From the NCBI RefSeq assembly GCF_029813785.1, contig NZ_JARVKY010000001.1, positions 558,001 through 622,000 on the forward strand: a DNA stretch of 64,000 bases, written 5' to 3'. A model generated the notes under the pieces. It was not told the DNA's origin. It saw only the letters and a list, made by a program, of their open reading frames with translations, and did not search any database. This stretch comes from Streptomyces sp. DH41. GTDB lineage: Bacteria; Actinomycetota; Actinomycetes; Streptomycetales; Streptomycetaceae. Position 1 is the first letter of the stretch. Every line of letters begins with the position of its first letter. The position numbers were made by a program, and so were the translations under genes. Shown piece after piece: positions 34,377-42,456 of the stretch.

Positions 34377-36824
34377 GTGCACGAGATGAGCGACGAGCCG
34401 CAGCCGCAGCCGCAGCAGCCGAACAAGGGCTGGGCGCCGAGAAGGCCCCAGGCGGCCGGCAAGGGGAAACCGGACGCGCCGGACAAGCCGGACCAGGCGG
34501 GCGAGCCGAAGAAGGCCAAGCGGACCAAGCGGACCGGATGGCGCCGGCTGATCCCCACCTGGCGCATCGTGCTGAGCACCTGCGTCATCGGCGTCCTGCT
34601 GCTGATCGGCGGCTTCTTCCTCGGCTACTCCCTGGTGCACATCCCGGCCGCCAACGCGCTCGCCACCAAGCAGTCCAACGTCTACCTGTACGCCGACGGC
34701 AGCGTCCTCGCCCGCGACGGCGAGGTCAACCGGGAGAGCGTCGCCCTCGCCCGCATCTCCAAGGACGCCCAGCACGCCGTCCTGGCCGCCGAGGACCGCG
34801 ACTTCTACACCGAGTCCGCCATCGACCCCATGGCGATGATCCGCGGCGGCTGGAACACCGCCACCGGCAAGGGCAAACAGTCCGGCTCCACGATCACCCA
34901 GCAGTACGTCAAGAACTACTACCTGGCCCAGGACCAGACCATCACCCGCAAGGTGAAGGAGTTCTTCATCTCGATCAAGCTCGACCGCGAGAAGAGCAAG
35001 AGCGAGATCCTCGAGGGCTACCTCAACACCAGCTTCTTCGGCCGCGGCGCCTACGGCATCCAGGCCGCCGCCCACGCCTACTACGGCATCGACGCCAAGG
35101 ACCTCACCGCCGCCCAGGGCGCCTACCTCGCCTCCCTGCTCAACGCACCCAGCCAGTACGACGTCGTCGCCCACCCCGAGAACAAACCCGCCGCCGAGTC
35201 CCGCTGGAACTACGTCCTGGACGGCATGGCCGACCAGGGCTGGCTCACCGAGTCCGAACGCGCCGCCGCCGAGTTCCCCATGCCCAAGCAGACCACCATC
35301 TCCACCAGCATGTCCGGACAGCGCGGCTACGTCGTCAACATCGTCAAGAACCACCTCGTCCAGAACGGCATCGTCGACGAGGAAGAACTCGACCGGGGCG
35401 GCTACCGCATCACCACCACCCTCCAGAAAGACAAACAGGACGCCTTCGTCAAAGCCGTCGACGACAAACTGATGTCCAAACTGGACAAGAAGGACCGCAA
35501 GGTCGACACCTACGTCCGCGCGGGCGGCGCCTCCGTCGACCCCAGGACCGGCAAGGTCGTCGCGATGTACAACGGCATCGACTACGTCAAGCAGTACACA
35601 CCCAACGCCACCCGCCGCGACTTCCAGGTCGGCTCCACCTTCAAGCCCTTCGTCTTCGCCTCCGCCGTCGCCAACGGCTCCAAGACACAGGACGGCCGCC
35701 TCATCAAGCCCGGCACCGTCTACGACGGCACCAGCGAACGCCCCGTCCAGGGCTGGAGCGGCGGCCGCTACGCCCCCGAGAACGAGGACCACCGCGACTA
35801 CGGCGACGTCACCGTCAGCGAGGCCACCGACAAATCCATCAACGCCGTGTACGCCCAGATGGCCGTCGACGTCGGCTCCGACCGGGTCATGCGCACCGCG
35901 ATCGACCTCGGACTCTCCCCCGACACACCCGAACTGACCCCCTCCCCCTCCATCGCCCTCGGCGTGGCCACCGCCAGCCCCCTCGACATGGCCGAGGCCT
36001 ACGCCACCCTCGCCAACCACGGCAAGCACGGCACCTACACACTGCTGGAGAAGGTCCTCAAGGACGGCAAACACGAGGTCGAACTGCCCCAGCGGCGCGA
36101 GGAGCAGGCCGTCAGCCGCGAGGCCGCCGACACCACCACATCCGTACTCCGCAGCGTCGTCCAGAACGGCACCGCCACCGCCGCCCAGGCCGCCGGCCGC
36201 CCCGCCGCCGGCAAGACCGGCACCGCCGAGGAGGACACCGCAGCCTGGTTCGCCGGCTACACCCCCGAACTCTCCACCGTCGTCGCCGTGATGGGCCAGG
36301 ACCCGAAAACCGCCGCCCACAAGTCGCTCTACGGCGCGATGGGCCTGGCCCGCGTCAACGGCGGCGGCGCACCCGCCGAGATCTGGGGCCAGTACACCCG
36401 CGACGCCCTCAAGGGCGAACCGGTCACCGACTTCGACCTCCGCATCCAGTCCGGCGCCAACGTCACCGAGTCCCCGTCCGCCGCGGCCTCCGACGAACCC
36501 GGAACCGGCGACGAGAGCGGCAGCGACGAACCGACCGGCGAGGAGGACACCGGCACCGACACCCCCGACCGGACCGGCGGCGGCAGCACCCCGCCCGCCT
36601 CCACCGGCGGCGACGACACCGGCGACCCGTCGGCCGGAGGCCCCACCTCGGGCGGCACCACCACCGAGCCGGGCCCCACCGGCGGCGGAGACGACTCGAC
36701 CAACGGCGGCGACACCGCCGAGGACGGCGAAGGCGACTCGACCGGCGCGGACGGCGGCGATGACGACGACGAAGGGGACACCGGAACCATCGCCGGCATC
36801 CCCATCCCACCCCGCCGCCAGTGA
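34377..36824 (+). CDS. Class A penicillin-binding protein (transglycosylase/transpeptidase)
   Basis: An 815-residue bifunctional PBP. A cytoplasmic Gln/Pro/Lys-rich head leads to one membrane helix (IVLSTCVIGVLLLIGGFFLG, about residues 60-85). The GT51 glycosyltransferase follows, with catalytic EDRDFY near 139 and GSTITQQYVKNYYL near 168. The transpeptidase has active-site STFK near 420, SIN near 486 and KTGTAE near 613. All catalytic motifs are intact, so it should polymerise and cross-link peptidoglycan. The last ~110 residues are an Asp/Gly/Thr-rich extracellular tail. GTG 34377 lies close behind AGGAG; ATG 34386 is an alternative start. Confidence 0.95.
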   Translation: MHEMSDEPQPQPQQPNKGWAPRRPQAAGKGKPDAPDKPDQAGEPKKAKRTKRTGWRRLIPTWRIVLSTCVIGVLLLIGGFFLGYSLVHIPAANALATKQSNVYLYADGSVLARDGEVNRESVALARISKDAQHAVLAAEDRDFYTESAIDPMAMIRGGWNTATGKGKQSGSTITQQYVKNYYLAQDQTITRKVKEFFISIKLDREKSKSEILEGYLNTSFFGRGAYGIQAAAHAYYGIDAKDLTAAQGAYLASLLNAPSQYDVVAHPENKPAAESRWNYVLDGMADQGWLTESERAAAEFPMPKQTTISTSMSGQRGYVVNIVKNHLVQNGIVDEEELDRGGYRITTTLQKDKQDAFVKAVDDKLMSKLDKKDRKVDTYVRAGGASVDPRTGKVVAMYNGIDYVKQYTPNATRRDFQVGSTFKPFVFASAVANGSKTQDGRLIKPGTVYDGTSERPVQGWSGGRYAPENEDHRDYGDVTVSEATDKSINAVYAQMAVDVGSDRVMRTAIDLGLSPDTPELTPSPSIALGVATASPLDMAEAYATLANHGKHGTYTLLEKVLKDGKHEVELPQRREEQAVSREAADTTTSVLRSVVQNGTATAAQAAGRPAAGKTGTAEEDTAAWFAGYTPELSTVVAVMGQDPKTAAHKSLYGAMGLARVNGGGAPAEIWGQYTRDALKGEPVTDFDLRIQSGANVTESPSAAASDEPGTGDESGSDEPTGEEDTGTDTPDRTGGGSTPPASTGGDDTGDPSAGGPTSGGTTTEPGPTGGGDDSTNGGDTAEDGEGDSTGADGGDDDDEGDTGTIAGIPIPPRRQ

Positions 36825-36845
36825 CCCACCGGGCCACCCCTCAGG

Positions 36846-37166
36846 TCAGTGCCCGGAGGTCGCCTTCAGACCCACCACCGCGACCAGCAGCAGACAGATG
36901 AAGAAGATCCGGGCGGCGGTCACCGGCTCCCCCAGCACCACCATGCCCAGCACCGCCGCACCGGCCGCACCGATCCCCACCCACACGCCGTAGGCCGTAC
37001 CGATGGGCAGCGTCCGCGCCGCGTACGACAGCAACACCATGCTCGCGACGATCCCGGCACCGGTGAACAGACTGGGCACCAGACGGGTGAAACCGTCCGT
37101 GTACTTCATCCCGATCGACCAGCCGACCTCGAGCAGACCCGCGACGAGCAACAGAACCCACGCCAT
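36846..37166 (-). CDS. SMR-family exporter, SugE/Gdx guanidinium type
   Basis: A 106-residue, four-helix protein of the small multidrug resistance family. Glu13 in AGLLEVGWSIGMKYTDGFTR is the essential carboxylate, and the LEVGW...K-T-DGFTR pattern is that of the Gdx/SugE branch that exports guanidinium in exchange for protons rather than broad quaternary ammonium drugs. ATG 37166 has GGAGG eight bases upstream. A guanidine-III riboswitch sits in its leader, which independently supports guanidinium as the substrate. Confidence 0.92.
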   Translation of the reverse strand: MAWVLLLVAGLLEVGWSIGMKYTDGFTRLVPSLFTGAGIVASMVLLSYAARTLPIGTAYGVWVGIGAAGAAVLGMVVLGEPVTAARIFFICLLLVAVVGLKATSGH

Positions 37167-37201
37167 GACAGGCACCTCCGTGAAAAGAACTGAACGGTGG
37201 T

Positions 37202-37243
37202 GCGTCGTCTTTTCCTGGCCCGGTACGGCGCGTCTCGTCGGGT
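37202..37243 (-). promoter_or_regulatory. Guanidine-III (ykkC-III) riboswitch
   Basis: Read on the minus strand, the leader contains CCCGACGAGACGCGCCGTAC followed by CGGGCCAGGAAAAGACGACGC. This follows the compact guanidine-III consensus I recall from Thermobifida fusca (CCGGACGAGGUGCGCCGUAC, then CCGGUCAGGACAAGACGGCG), with covarying stem positions. It ends about 36 bases before the start codon of the SMR exporter, so guanidine binding could control translation initiation. Alignment by eye to memory; a covariance search would settle it. Confidence 0.8.
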
Positions 37244-37272
37244 GCTTCCCAAGATAGCAAAGCCGGCACAAA

Positions 37273-37300
37273 GGGGCTGGTGACACCGGTCACCAGCCCC
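37273..37300 (-). terminator. Hairpin terminator after the GroES-like gene
   Basis: GGGGCTGGTGAC and GTCACCAGCCCC form a perfect 12-bp stem with a four-base loop, between the GroES-like gene and the riboswitch. Confidence 0.8.
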
Positions 37301-37325
37301 TTCCACGGCTACTTCCGCCGCTGTC

Positions 37326-37682
37326 CTACAGGTACAGCCCGGTCGAATCCTCCGACCCCTCGAACCGGTCCGCGGCCACGGCATGCAGATCCCGCTCGCG
37401 CATCAGCACGTACGCCGTACCCCGCACCTCGACCTCCGCACGGTCCTCCGGGTCGTACAACACCCGGTCACCCGGCTCCACGGTCCGTACGTTCTGACCC
37501 ACCGCGACGACCTCGGCCCAGGCCAGCCGCTTACCGACCGCCGCCGTGGCGGGAATCAGGATCCCACCCCCGGAACGCCGCTCACCCTCACCGGCGTCCT
37601 GCCGCACGAGTACACGGTCGTGCAGCATCCGGATGGGCAGCTTGTCGTCCAGGGAGCTGTGCTCGTTCTTCTTGGCGCTCAC
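37326..37682 (-). CDS. GroES-like chaperonin-10 family protein
   Basis: A 118-residue Cpn10-fold protein: IRMLHDRVLVRQDAGEGERR, the mobile-loop-like SGGGILIPATA, WAEVVAVGQNVRTVEPGDRV and LMRERDLHAVA. Compared with true GroES it has extra residues at both ends. It is not next to a groEL gene, so it is probably a paralogue rather than the housekeeping co-chaperonin. GTG 37682 is the start. It is followed by a strong terminator. Confidence 0.88.
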   Translation of the reverse strand: MSAKKNEHSSLDDKLPIRMLHDRVLVRQDAGEGERRSGGGILIPATAAVGKRLAWAEVVAVGQNVRTVEPGDRVLYDPEDRAEVEVRGTAYVLMRERDLHAVAADRFEGSEDSTGLYL

Positions 37683-37705
37683 GCCACGAACCTACCTGCC
37701 CCCGC

Positions 37706-38038
37706 TCAGCGCCCACGCCGCCGGGTACTGCCCAGGGCCAGCAGCCCCACGACCCCGACCACGACGAGCGCGGCGGGCACGACCCGCTCCATCCTCGGCG
37801 CGCCCTGCTCGTCCACGAACTGCGACTTCACATCGCTGACCACACGATTGACCTGGACGTAGGCCCGTCCGAGTGTGTGGTCGACGCTGGAAGCGACCTT
37901 GGCCTTCGCATCGCCCACGATCGTGCTCGGGTGCACCCGCATCCCGATCTCGTCGAGCGTCTCGGCCAGCACCTCGCGGCGGCGCTTGATGTCCGCCTCG
38001 ATCTGCGCCGGGGTTCTGATGTCCGACGTGTCCGCCAC
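37706..38038 (-). CDS. DUF3618 membrane protein
   Basis: A 110-residue protein with the DUF3618 N-terminus RTPAQIEADIKRRREVLAET (LDEIGMRVHP follows) and a C-terminal membrane helix (VVPAALVVVGVVGLLALGS) ending in Arg residues. GTG 38038 is the start. Members are small actinobacterial proteins of unknown function; it is transcribed toward the GroES-like gene 24 bases away, so the two may form an operon. Confidence 0.9.
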   Translation of the reverse strand: MADTSDIRTPAQIEADIKRRREVLAETLDEIGMRVHPSTIVGDAKAKVASSVDHTLGRAYVQVNRVVSDVKSQFVDEQGAPRMERVVPAALVVVGVVGLLALGSTRRRGR

Positions 38039-38130
38039 CGTACGCCTCCGAAATCCGCTGAAGCTGTCCCGGACAGTCTGTCAGCTCCGGCGCTCGCCGC
38101 ACTGTCAGGACCCCCGGTTACGCTGGATCG

Positions 38131-38598
38131 ATGAGCGAGCGACTCCAGCCCGGGGACCCGGCCCCCGCCTTCACCCTCCCGGACGCCGACGGCAACGAGG
38201 TGTCCCTGTCCGACCACCGGGGCCGCAAGGTCATCGTGTACTTCTACCCTGCTGCCCTTACCCCCGGCTGCACGAAGCAGGCGTGCGACTTCACCGACAA
38301 CCTGGAGCTGCTGGCCGACGCCGGGTACGACGTCATCGGCATCTCGCCGGACAAGCCGGAGAAGCTGGCCAAGTTCCGCGACACCGAGTCCCTGAAGGTC
38401 ACCCTCCTGGCCGACCCGGACAAGAAGGTCCTCGACGCGTACGCGGCCTTCGGCGAGAAGAAGAACTACGGCAAGACCTACATGGGCGTCATCCGCTCCA
38501 CGATCGTCGTGGACGAGGCGGGCAAGGTCGAACACGCCCTGTACAACGTCCGCGCCACGGGCCACGTAGCCAAGATCATCAAGGACCTGGGCATCTGA
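38131..38598 (+). CDS. bcp: Thioredoxin-dependent peroxiredoxin (Bcp/PrxQ type)
   Basis: A 155-residue peroxiredoxin with the active-site segment YFYPAALTPGCTKQACDF. The peroxidatic Cys is C47 and the resolving Cys C52, the spacing of atypical two-Cys Bcp/PrxQ enzymes. It should reduce peroxides using thioredoxin in the cytoplasm. ATG 38131 is the start; it is divergent from the DUF3618 gene and ends before a strong hairpin. Confidence 0.96.
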   Translation: MSERLQPGDPAPAFTLPDADGNEVSLSDHRGRKVIVYFYPAALTPGCTKQACDFTDNLELLADAGYDVIGISPDKPEKLAKFRDTESLKVTLLADPDKKVLDAYAAFGEKKNYGKTYMGVIRSTIVVDEAGKVEHALYNVRATGHVAKIIKDLGI

Positions 38599-38612
38599 TC
38601 CCCGTCCTCACA

Positions 38613-38642
38613 GGGGCCGTACCGCACTACCGGTACGGCCCC
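38613..38642 (+). terminator. Rho-independent terminator after bcp
   Basis: GGGGCCGTACC pairs with GGTACGGCCCC over an eight-base loop, followed by TTCCGTTT. Confidence 0.8.
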
Positions 38643-38732
38643 TTCCGTTTATCGTGCGTGACCGTCCGATAAACGGTTCGTTACTCCGTACGAGACCGCG
38701 AACGCGCGGCCGGGGACAGAGGGGCGGACAGG

Positions 38733-39755
38733 ATGCCGGAGACTTCAGAGCCCACGCAATCGGGCACTTACGACAGGGACCGACTGGCACACACTGTCGC
38801 CGCGGCCCGCAACTGGACAGACCTGCTGCGACGACTCGGCCTCAAGGCGAGTGGCGGTCAGCGAAAGGTTCTCCAGGAAAAGGTCGCAGGCCACGGGCTG
38901 GACACGAGTCACTTCGTCAAGCGCAGCCCATGGCGCAAGTACCCCGACGCGGCCATCGCCGAGGCCACCGCCTCGGCGACATCGCTGCGGGAGGTGGCAT
39001 TGAAGCTGGGAGCGACCCCGGCCACCGGAACCCTGTCCCACATCCGGCGCCGCATCAGCGCCGCAGGAATCGATGTCAGCCACTTCCCCGGCCTCAACCA
39101 GCCCGAGCCCGATCTGCCCTTCACTACAGATGAACTGCGTGCAGCCGCAGCAGCAGCTACCAGCGTGCGCGGCGTCGCACGTGCACTGGGTGTGCCGGAC
39201 GACAGCCGTTCGCGCGCCACGCTGCGCCGCATGATGAGCACCCAAGAGATCGATACAAGTCACTTCTCGCACCGACGCCTGCACATTTCCGAAGAGCAGC
39301 TCCGCGACCTCGTACCGCGCTCCAAGAGCTACGCCGACGTCATGCGTAACCTCGGCCTGGAGGTCAATGACGTCAACCATCGACGCGTCCGACGCGCGGC
39401 TGCGCGTCTGGGTCTCGACACGAATCACTTCGAGCGTAGGCCCTGGGGGCGAGCTGAGCCGCCGGCCCCAACACCTACCGCTCACCGGGTACTGATCACC
39501 CTCCCCTCTCATGCAGGGCGAACGAACAGGGCTCAACTACACAAAGCCCTGGGTGAGATCGGAGTGCCGTACGCCTGCGAGACCTGCGGCAACACCGGTG
39601 CGTGGCTCGGTCAACCCATCACCCTGCAGATCGATCATGTCAATGGGAACTGGCGAGACAATCGTAGAGAGAACCTGCGGTATCTCTGTCCCAACTGCCA
39701 CGCCCTGACGGAGACCTGGTGTCGCCGGAAGGGTAGGACGCCCCTCGCAGGGTGA
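38733..39755 (+). CDS. HNH endonuclease with four N-terminal helix-turn-helix-like repeats
   Basis: A 340-residue protein. Four repeats of about 50 residues each contain an Ala-rich helix pair (for example ATSLREVALKLGATPATG, and KSYADVMRNLGLEVNDVN) and end in GLDTSHF, GIDVSHF, EIDTSHF and GLDTNHF. They look like DNA-binding helix-turn-helix modules. The C-terminal HNH nuclease has zinc-type pairs CETCGN and CPNC and the core LQIDHVNGNWRDNRRENLRY followed by NCHAL, with catalytic H and N residues intact. Cleavage target is unknown; such proteins can be homing-like or defence nucleases. It lies just upstream of tRNA-Leu. Confidence 0.88.
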   Translation: MPETSEPTQSGTYDRDRLAHTVAAARNWTDLLRRLGLKASGGQRKVLQEKVAGHGLDTSHFVKRSPWRKYPDAAIAEATASATSLREVALKLGATPATGTLSHIRRRISAAGIDVSHFPGLNQPEPDLPFTTDELRAAAAAATSVRGVARALGVPDDSRSRATLRRMMSTQEIDTSHFSHRRLHISEEQLRDLVPRSKSYADVMRNLGLEVNDVNHRRVRRAAARLGLDTNHFERRPWGRAEPPAPTPTAHRVLITLPSHAGRTNRAQLHKALGEIGVPYACETCGNTGAWLGQPITLQIDHVNGNWRDNRRENLRYLCPNCHALTETWCRRKGRTPLAG

Positions 39756-39808
39756 CCCGTGGCCCCGTACACTGAATGCCGCCGGTCGAGCACGATGACC
39801 GTTTTTGA

Positions 39809-39893
39809 GCGGCCGTGATGGAATTTGGCAGTCATGCTGGGTTTAGGTCCCAGTGGGTTCACACCCGTGTGGGTTCGAGTCCCACCGGCCGCA
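39809..39893 (+). tRNA. tRNA-Leu (anticodon UAG)
   Basis: The acceptor stem GCGGCCG pairs with CGGCCGC, followed by discriminator A. The anticodon arm is CTGGG-TTTAGGT-CCCAG, giving UAG. A long class II variable arm lies around GTGGGTTCACACC, and the T arm is GTGGG-TTCGAGT-CCCAC. CCA is not encoded. At 85 bases it has the expected length for tRNA-Leu. Confidence 0.95.
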
Positions 39894-39898
39894 CGCAC

Positions 39899-39927
39899 AG
39901 AGGGGCCGCTCAACAGGCGGCCCCTCT
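39899..39927. terminator. Bidirectional hairpin terminator between tRNA-Leu and rdgB
   Basis: AGAGGGGCCGC pairs with GCGGCCCCTCT over a seven-base loop. It lies between the end of the tRNA and the convergent rdgB gene, so it can serve both. Confidence 0.8.
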
Positions 39928-39935
39928 GCCGTCAC

Positions 39936-40538
39936 TCACCCCAACAATTCCCGCACCACCGGCACCAGCGCCCTGAACGCCTTCCCCCGGTGGCTGATCG
40001 CGTTCTTCTCCGCCGCCGTCAGTTCCGCGCACGTTCTCGTCTCGCCCTCCGGCTGGAGGATCGGGTCGTAGCCGAAGCCGCCCGTGCCGGCGGGGGTGTG
40101 GCGCAGGGTGCCCGGCAGTTGGCCCTCGACGACCCGTTCCGTGCCGTCGGGCAGGGCCAGGGCCGCCGCGCAGGCGAAGTACGCGCCCCGGTGCTCGTCC
40201 GCGATGTCGGAGAGCTGGGCCAGGAGGAGGTCGAGGTTGGCCTGGTCGTCGCCGTGGGTGCCGGACCAGCGGGCGGAGAAGATGCCGGGGGCGCCGTTCA
40301 GGACGTCGACGCAGAGGCCGGAGTCGTCGGCGACGGCGGGGAGGCCGGTGGCCCGGGCCAGGGCGTGGGCCTTGAGGAGGGCGTTCTCGGCGAAGGTGAC
40401 GCCGGTTTCGCGCACGTCGGGGATCTCCGGGTAGGCGTCCGCGCCGACGAGGTCGTGGGGCAGGCCCGCGTCGGCGAGGATGGCCCTCAGTTCGGTGATC
40501 TTTCCGGCGTTGCGCGTGGCGAGGATCAGGCGGGTCAT
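39936..40538 (-). CDS. rdgB: XTP/dITP diphosphatase (RdgB/HAM1)
   Basis: A 200-residue Ham1-fold enzyme with the substrate-binding N-terminus LILATRNAGKITELR, the central ADDSGLCVDVLNGAPGIFSA (RWSG follows) and GGFGYDPI. It hydrolyses non-canonical purine nucleoside triphosphates (XTP, dITP) to monophosphates, preventing their incorporation into DNA and RNA. ATG 40538 is the start. It usually clusters with RNase PH, encoded two genes upstream on the same strand. Confidence 0.96.
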   Translation of the reverse strand: MTRLILATRNAGKITELRAILADAGLPHDLVGADAYPEIPDVRETGVTFAENALLKAHALARATGLPAVADDSGLCVDVLNGAPGIFSARWSGTHGDDQANLDLLLAQLSDIADEHRGAYFACAAALALPDGTERVVEGQLPGTLRHTPAGTGGFGYDPILQPEGETRTCAELTAAEKNAISHRGKAFRALVPVVRELLG

Positions 40539-40585
40539 GGGTTCAGTATCCCGGGCGTCCGCCGGTCCCTTCGCACCCGCTCCCC

Positions 40586-40993
40586 TTACGGCGTGCAGAC
40601 CTTCGTCAGTTCGCCCGCCGCGTCGGTGACGGGGCTGAGGTCGGGGGTGTTGTCGCCGTTCTCGACGGAGGTGCGGACGTTGTCGACGGCCTTGCCGAGG
40701 TCGTCGACCGCCTTGCTGACGTCGGTGTTGTCGGTCTGGTCGCCGATCTTGTCGAGGTTCTTGTCTATGGAGGTGAGGGATTCCTCGAGTTGCGTCGGGT
40801 CGTTGGACGCGTTCTCCACGGCCTGCTGGAGCGCGGTGACGCTGTCGGCGATGGCGTCGGCGGTCTGGACGCAGTCGAGGGCCTTGTCGACGGCGTCGCA
40901 GCCGGTGGTGAGGCCGGTCGTCAGGGCGAAGGTCGCCACGGCTGCGGCGGTGACGGTGATGCGGCGAAGTCGTCGGTGGCGGCTCGCGGCCAT
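40586..40993 (-). CDS. Putative lipoprotein with helical repeat-like domain
   Basis: A 135-residue protein. Its signal peptide with Arg-rich head (RHRRLRRITVTAAAVATFAL) ends in lipobox LTTGC, so it should be a lipid-anchored exported protein. The mature part is an acidic helical region with heptad-like spacing (QAVENASNDPTQLEESLTSI, KAVDDLGKAVDNV) and a C-terminal Cys (KVCTP). No function is assigned. It lies between rph and rdgB on the same strand. Confidence 0.82.
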   Translation of the reverse strand: MAASRHRRLRRITVTAAAVATFALTTGLTTGCDAVDKALDCVQTADAIADSVTALQQAVENASNDPTQLEESLTSIDKNLDKIGDQTDNTDVSKAVDDLGKAVDNVRTSVENGDNTPDLSPVTDAAGELTKVCTP

Positions 40994-41096
40994 GGGTCTC
41001 GGTCCTCCCCTTGGGACAGGGCCGGGCGGCCCGTGTGCGATCGGTGCGGCGTCGGGCGTACGGCGGGTGCGTCGGCCGTACGCCCGTGGAGCTGCT

Positions 41097-41126
41097 GTAG
41101 TACTGCTGTACTGCTGTACTGCTAGT
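41097..41126. repeat. Short tandem repeat TGTACTGC
   Basis: GTACTGCTGTACTGCTGTAC-type 8-bp units repeat about three times between rph and the lipoprotein gene. Confidence 0.8.
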
Positions 41127-41193
41127 GACGCGGTGGCGGGCGGTGGAGTTGCGTGTCCGGGCCGCCTTTCTTGATGCGTCCTTGGGGTGCTCT

Positions 41194-41934
<741 letters not shown>

Positions 41935-41959
41935 GCGGGTGAGCCTAGCGGGCGTGCGT

Positions 41960-42015
41960 GAGGGGCCCTTCCCGTGGTGGATCCGTGGTGGAATCCGTGG
42001 TGGGAGGGGCCCCTC
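41960..42015 (-). terminator. Hairpin between nagF and rph
   Basis: GAGGGGCCCTTCCC and GGGAGGGGCCCCTC pair with one bulge/mismatch around a 28-base loop that itself carries three GTGGTGGA-type direct repeats (CCGTGGTGGA). It probably ends nagF transcription. Confidence 0.6.
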
Positions 42016-42053
42016 GGTGCGTTGAGCGTGCGCTCGGCGTGTGCCGGGCGTCT

Positions 42054-42287
42054 TTACATCATGTCTTCGATCTCGGCGGCGATCGGGTCGGCGTCGGTGC
42101 CGATGACGACCTGGATGGCGGTGCCCATCTTGACGACGCCGTGGGCGCCGGCGGCCTTGAGGGCGGCTTCGTTGACCAGCGCGGGGTCGTTGACCTCGGT
42201 GCGGAGTCGGGTGATGCAGCCTTCGATCTCGTCGATGTTCTCGATGCCGCCGAGGCCGGCGACGATCTTCTCAGCCTTGCTGGCCAT
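42054..42287 (-). CDS. nagF: GlcNAc PTS EIIB component
   Basis: A 77-residue EIIB of the glucose/N-acetylglucosamine PTS family. Phosphorylated Cys24 lies in [14 protein letters not shown], followed by [17 protein letters not shown]. It relays phosphate from EIIA to GlcNAc carried by the EIIC permeases NagE1/NagE2 encoded beside it. ATG 42287 is the start. The gene is divergent from nagE1, and one DasR-type site in the shared region fits joint control. Symbol follows Streptomyces coelicolor nomenclature from memory. Confidence 0.93.
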   Translation of the reverse strand: MASKAEKIVAGLGGIENIDEIEGCITRLRTEVNDPALVNEAALKAAGAHGVVKMGTAIQVVIGTDADPIAAEIEDMM

Positions 42288-42404
42288 GTTCGTTCTCCCT
42301 GATCCGAGCCGCTTTGTCGCAGTAACCCACAGTTGGCCCATCTTCGCGAGCCATCGTGCGGTCTGTCGCGAATGATGGCGTCACGACGGCGGAGCCGTCC
42401 GTCA

Positions 42405-42420
42405 ACTGGTCTACACCAGT
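42405..42420. promoter_or_regulatory. DasR operator (dre) between nagF and nagE1
   Basis: ACTGGTCTACACCAGT has perfect half-sites ACTGGT and ACCAGT around CTAC, matching the DasR-responsive element consensus ACTGGTCTAGACCAGT as I recall it. It lies 37 bases before the nagE1 start and 118 bases before nagF, so one GntR-family repressor could silence both. Confidence 0.9.
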
Positions 42421-42456
42421 GTACCGGCGACCGGATCGAGACCGGATGGAGACCGG

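Noticed and set aside
34011..36320. A 769-codon frame antisense to the PBP gene
   Set aside because: The sense strand encodes all PBP catalytic motifs; the antisense product is a Gly/Val/Leu shadow.
39780..39900. tRNA-Leu 3' end as an attachment site of an integrated element
   Set aside because: No integrase gene and no second copy of the tRNA 3' end could be found in the window, and the downstream genes (rdgB, rph) are core.
42288..42330. Extended start of nagF at 42341
   Set aside because: Family EIIB proteins begin at the [13 protein letters not shown] methionine (42287); the extension has no conserved residues.
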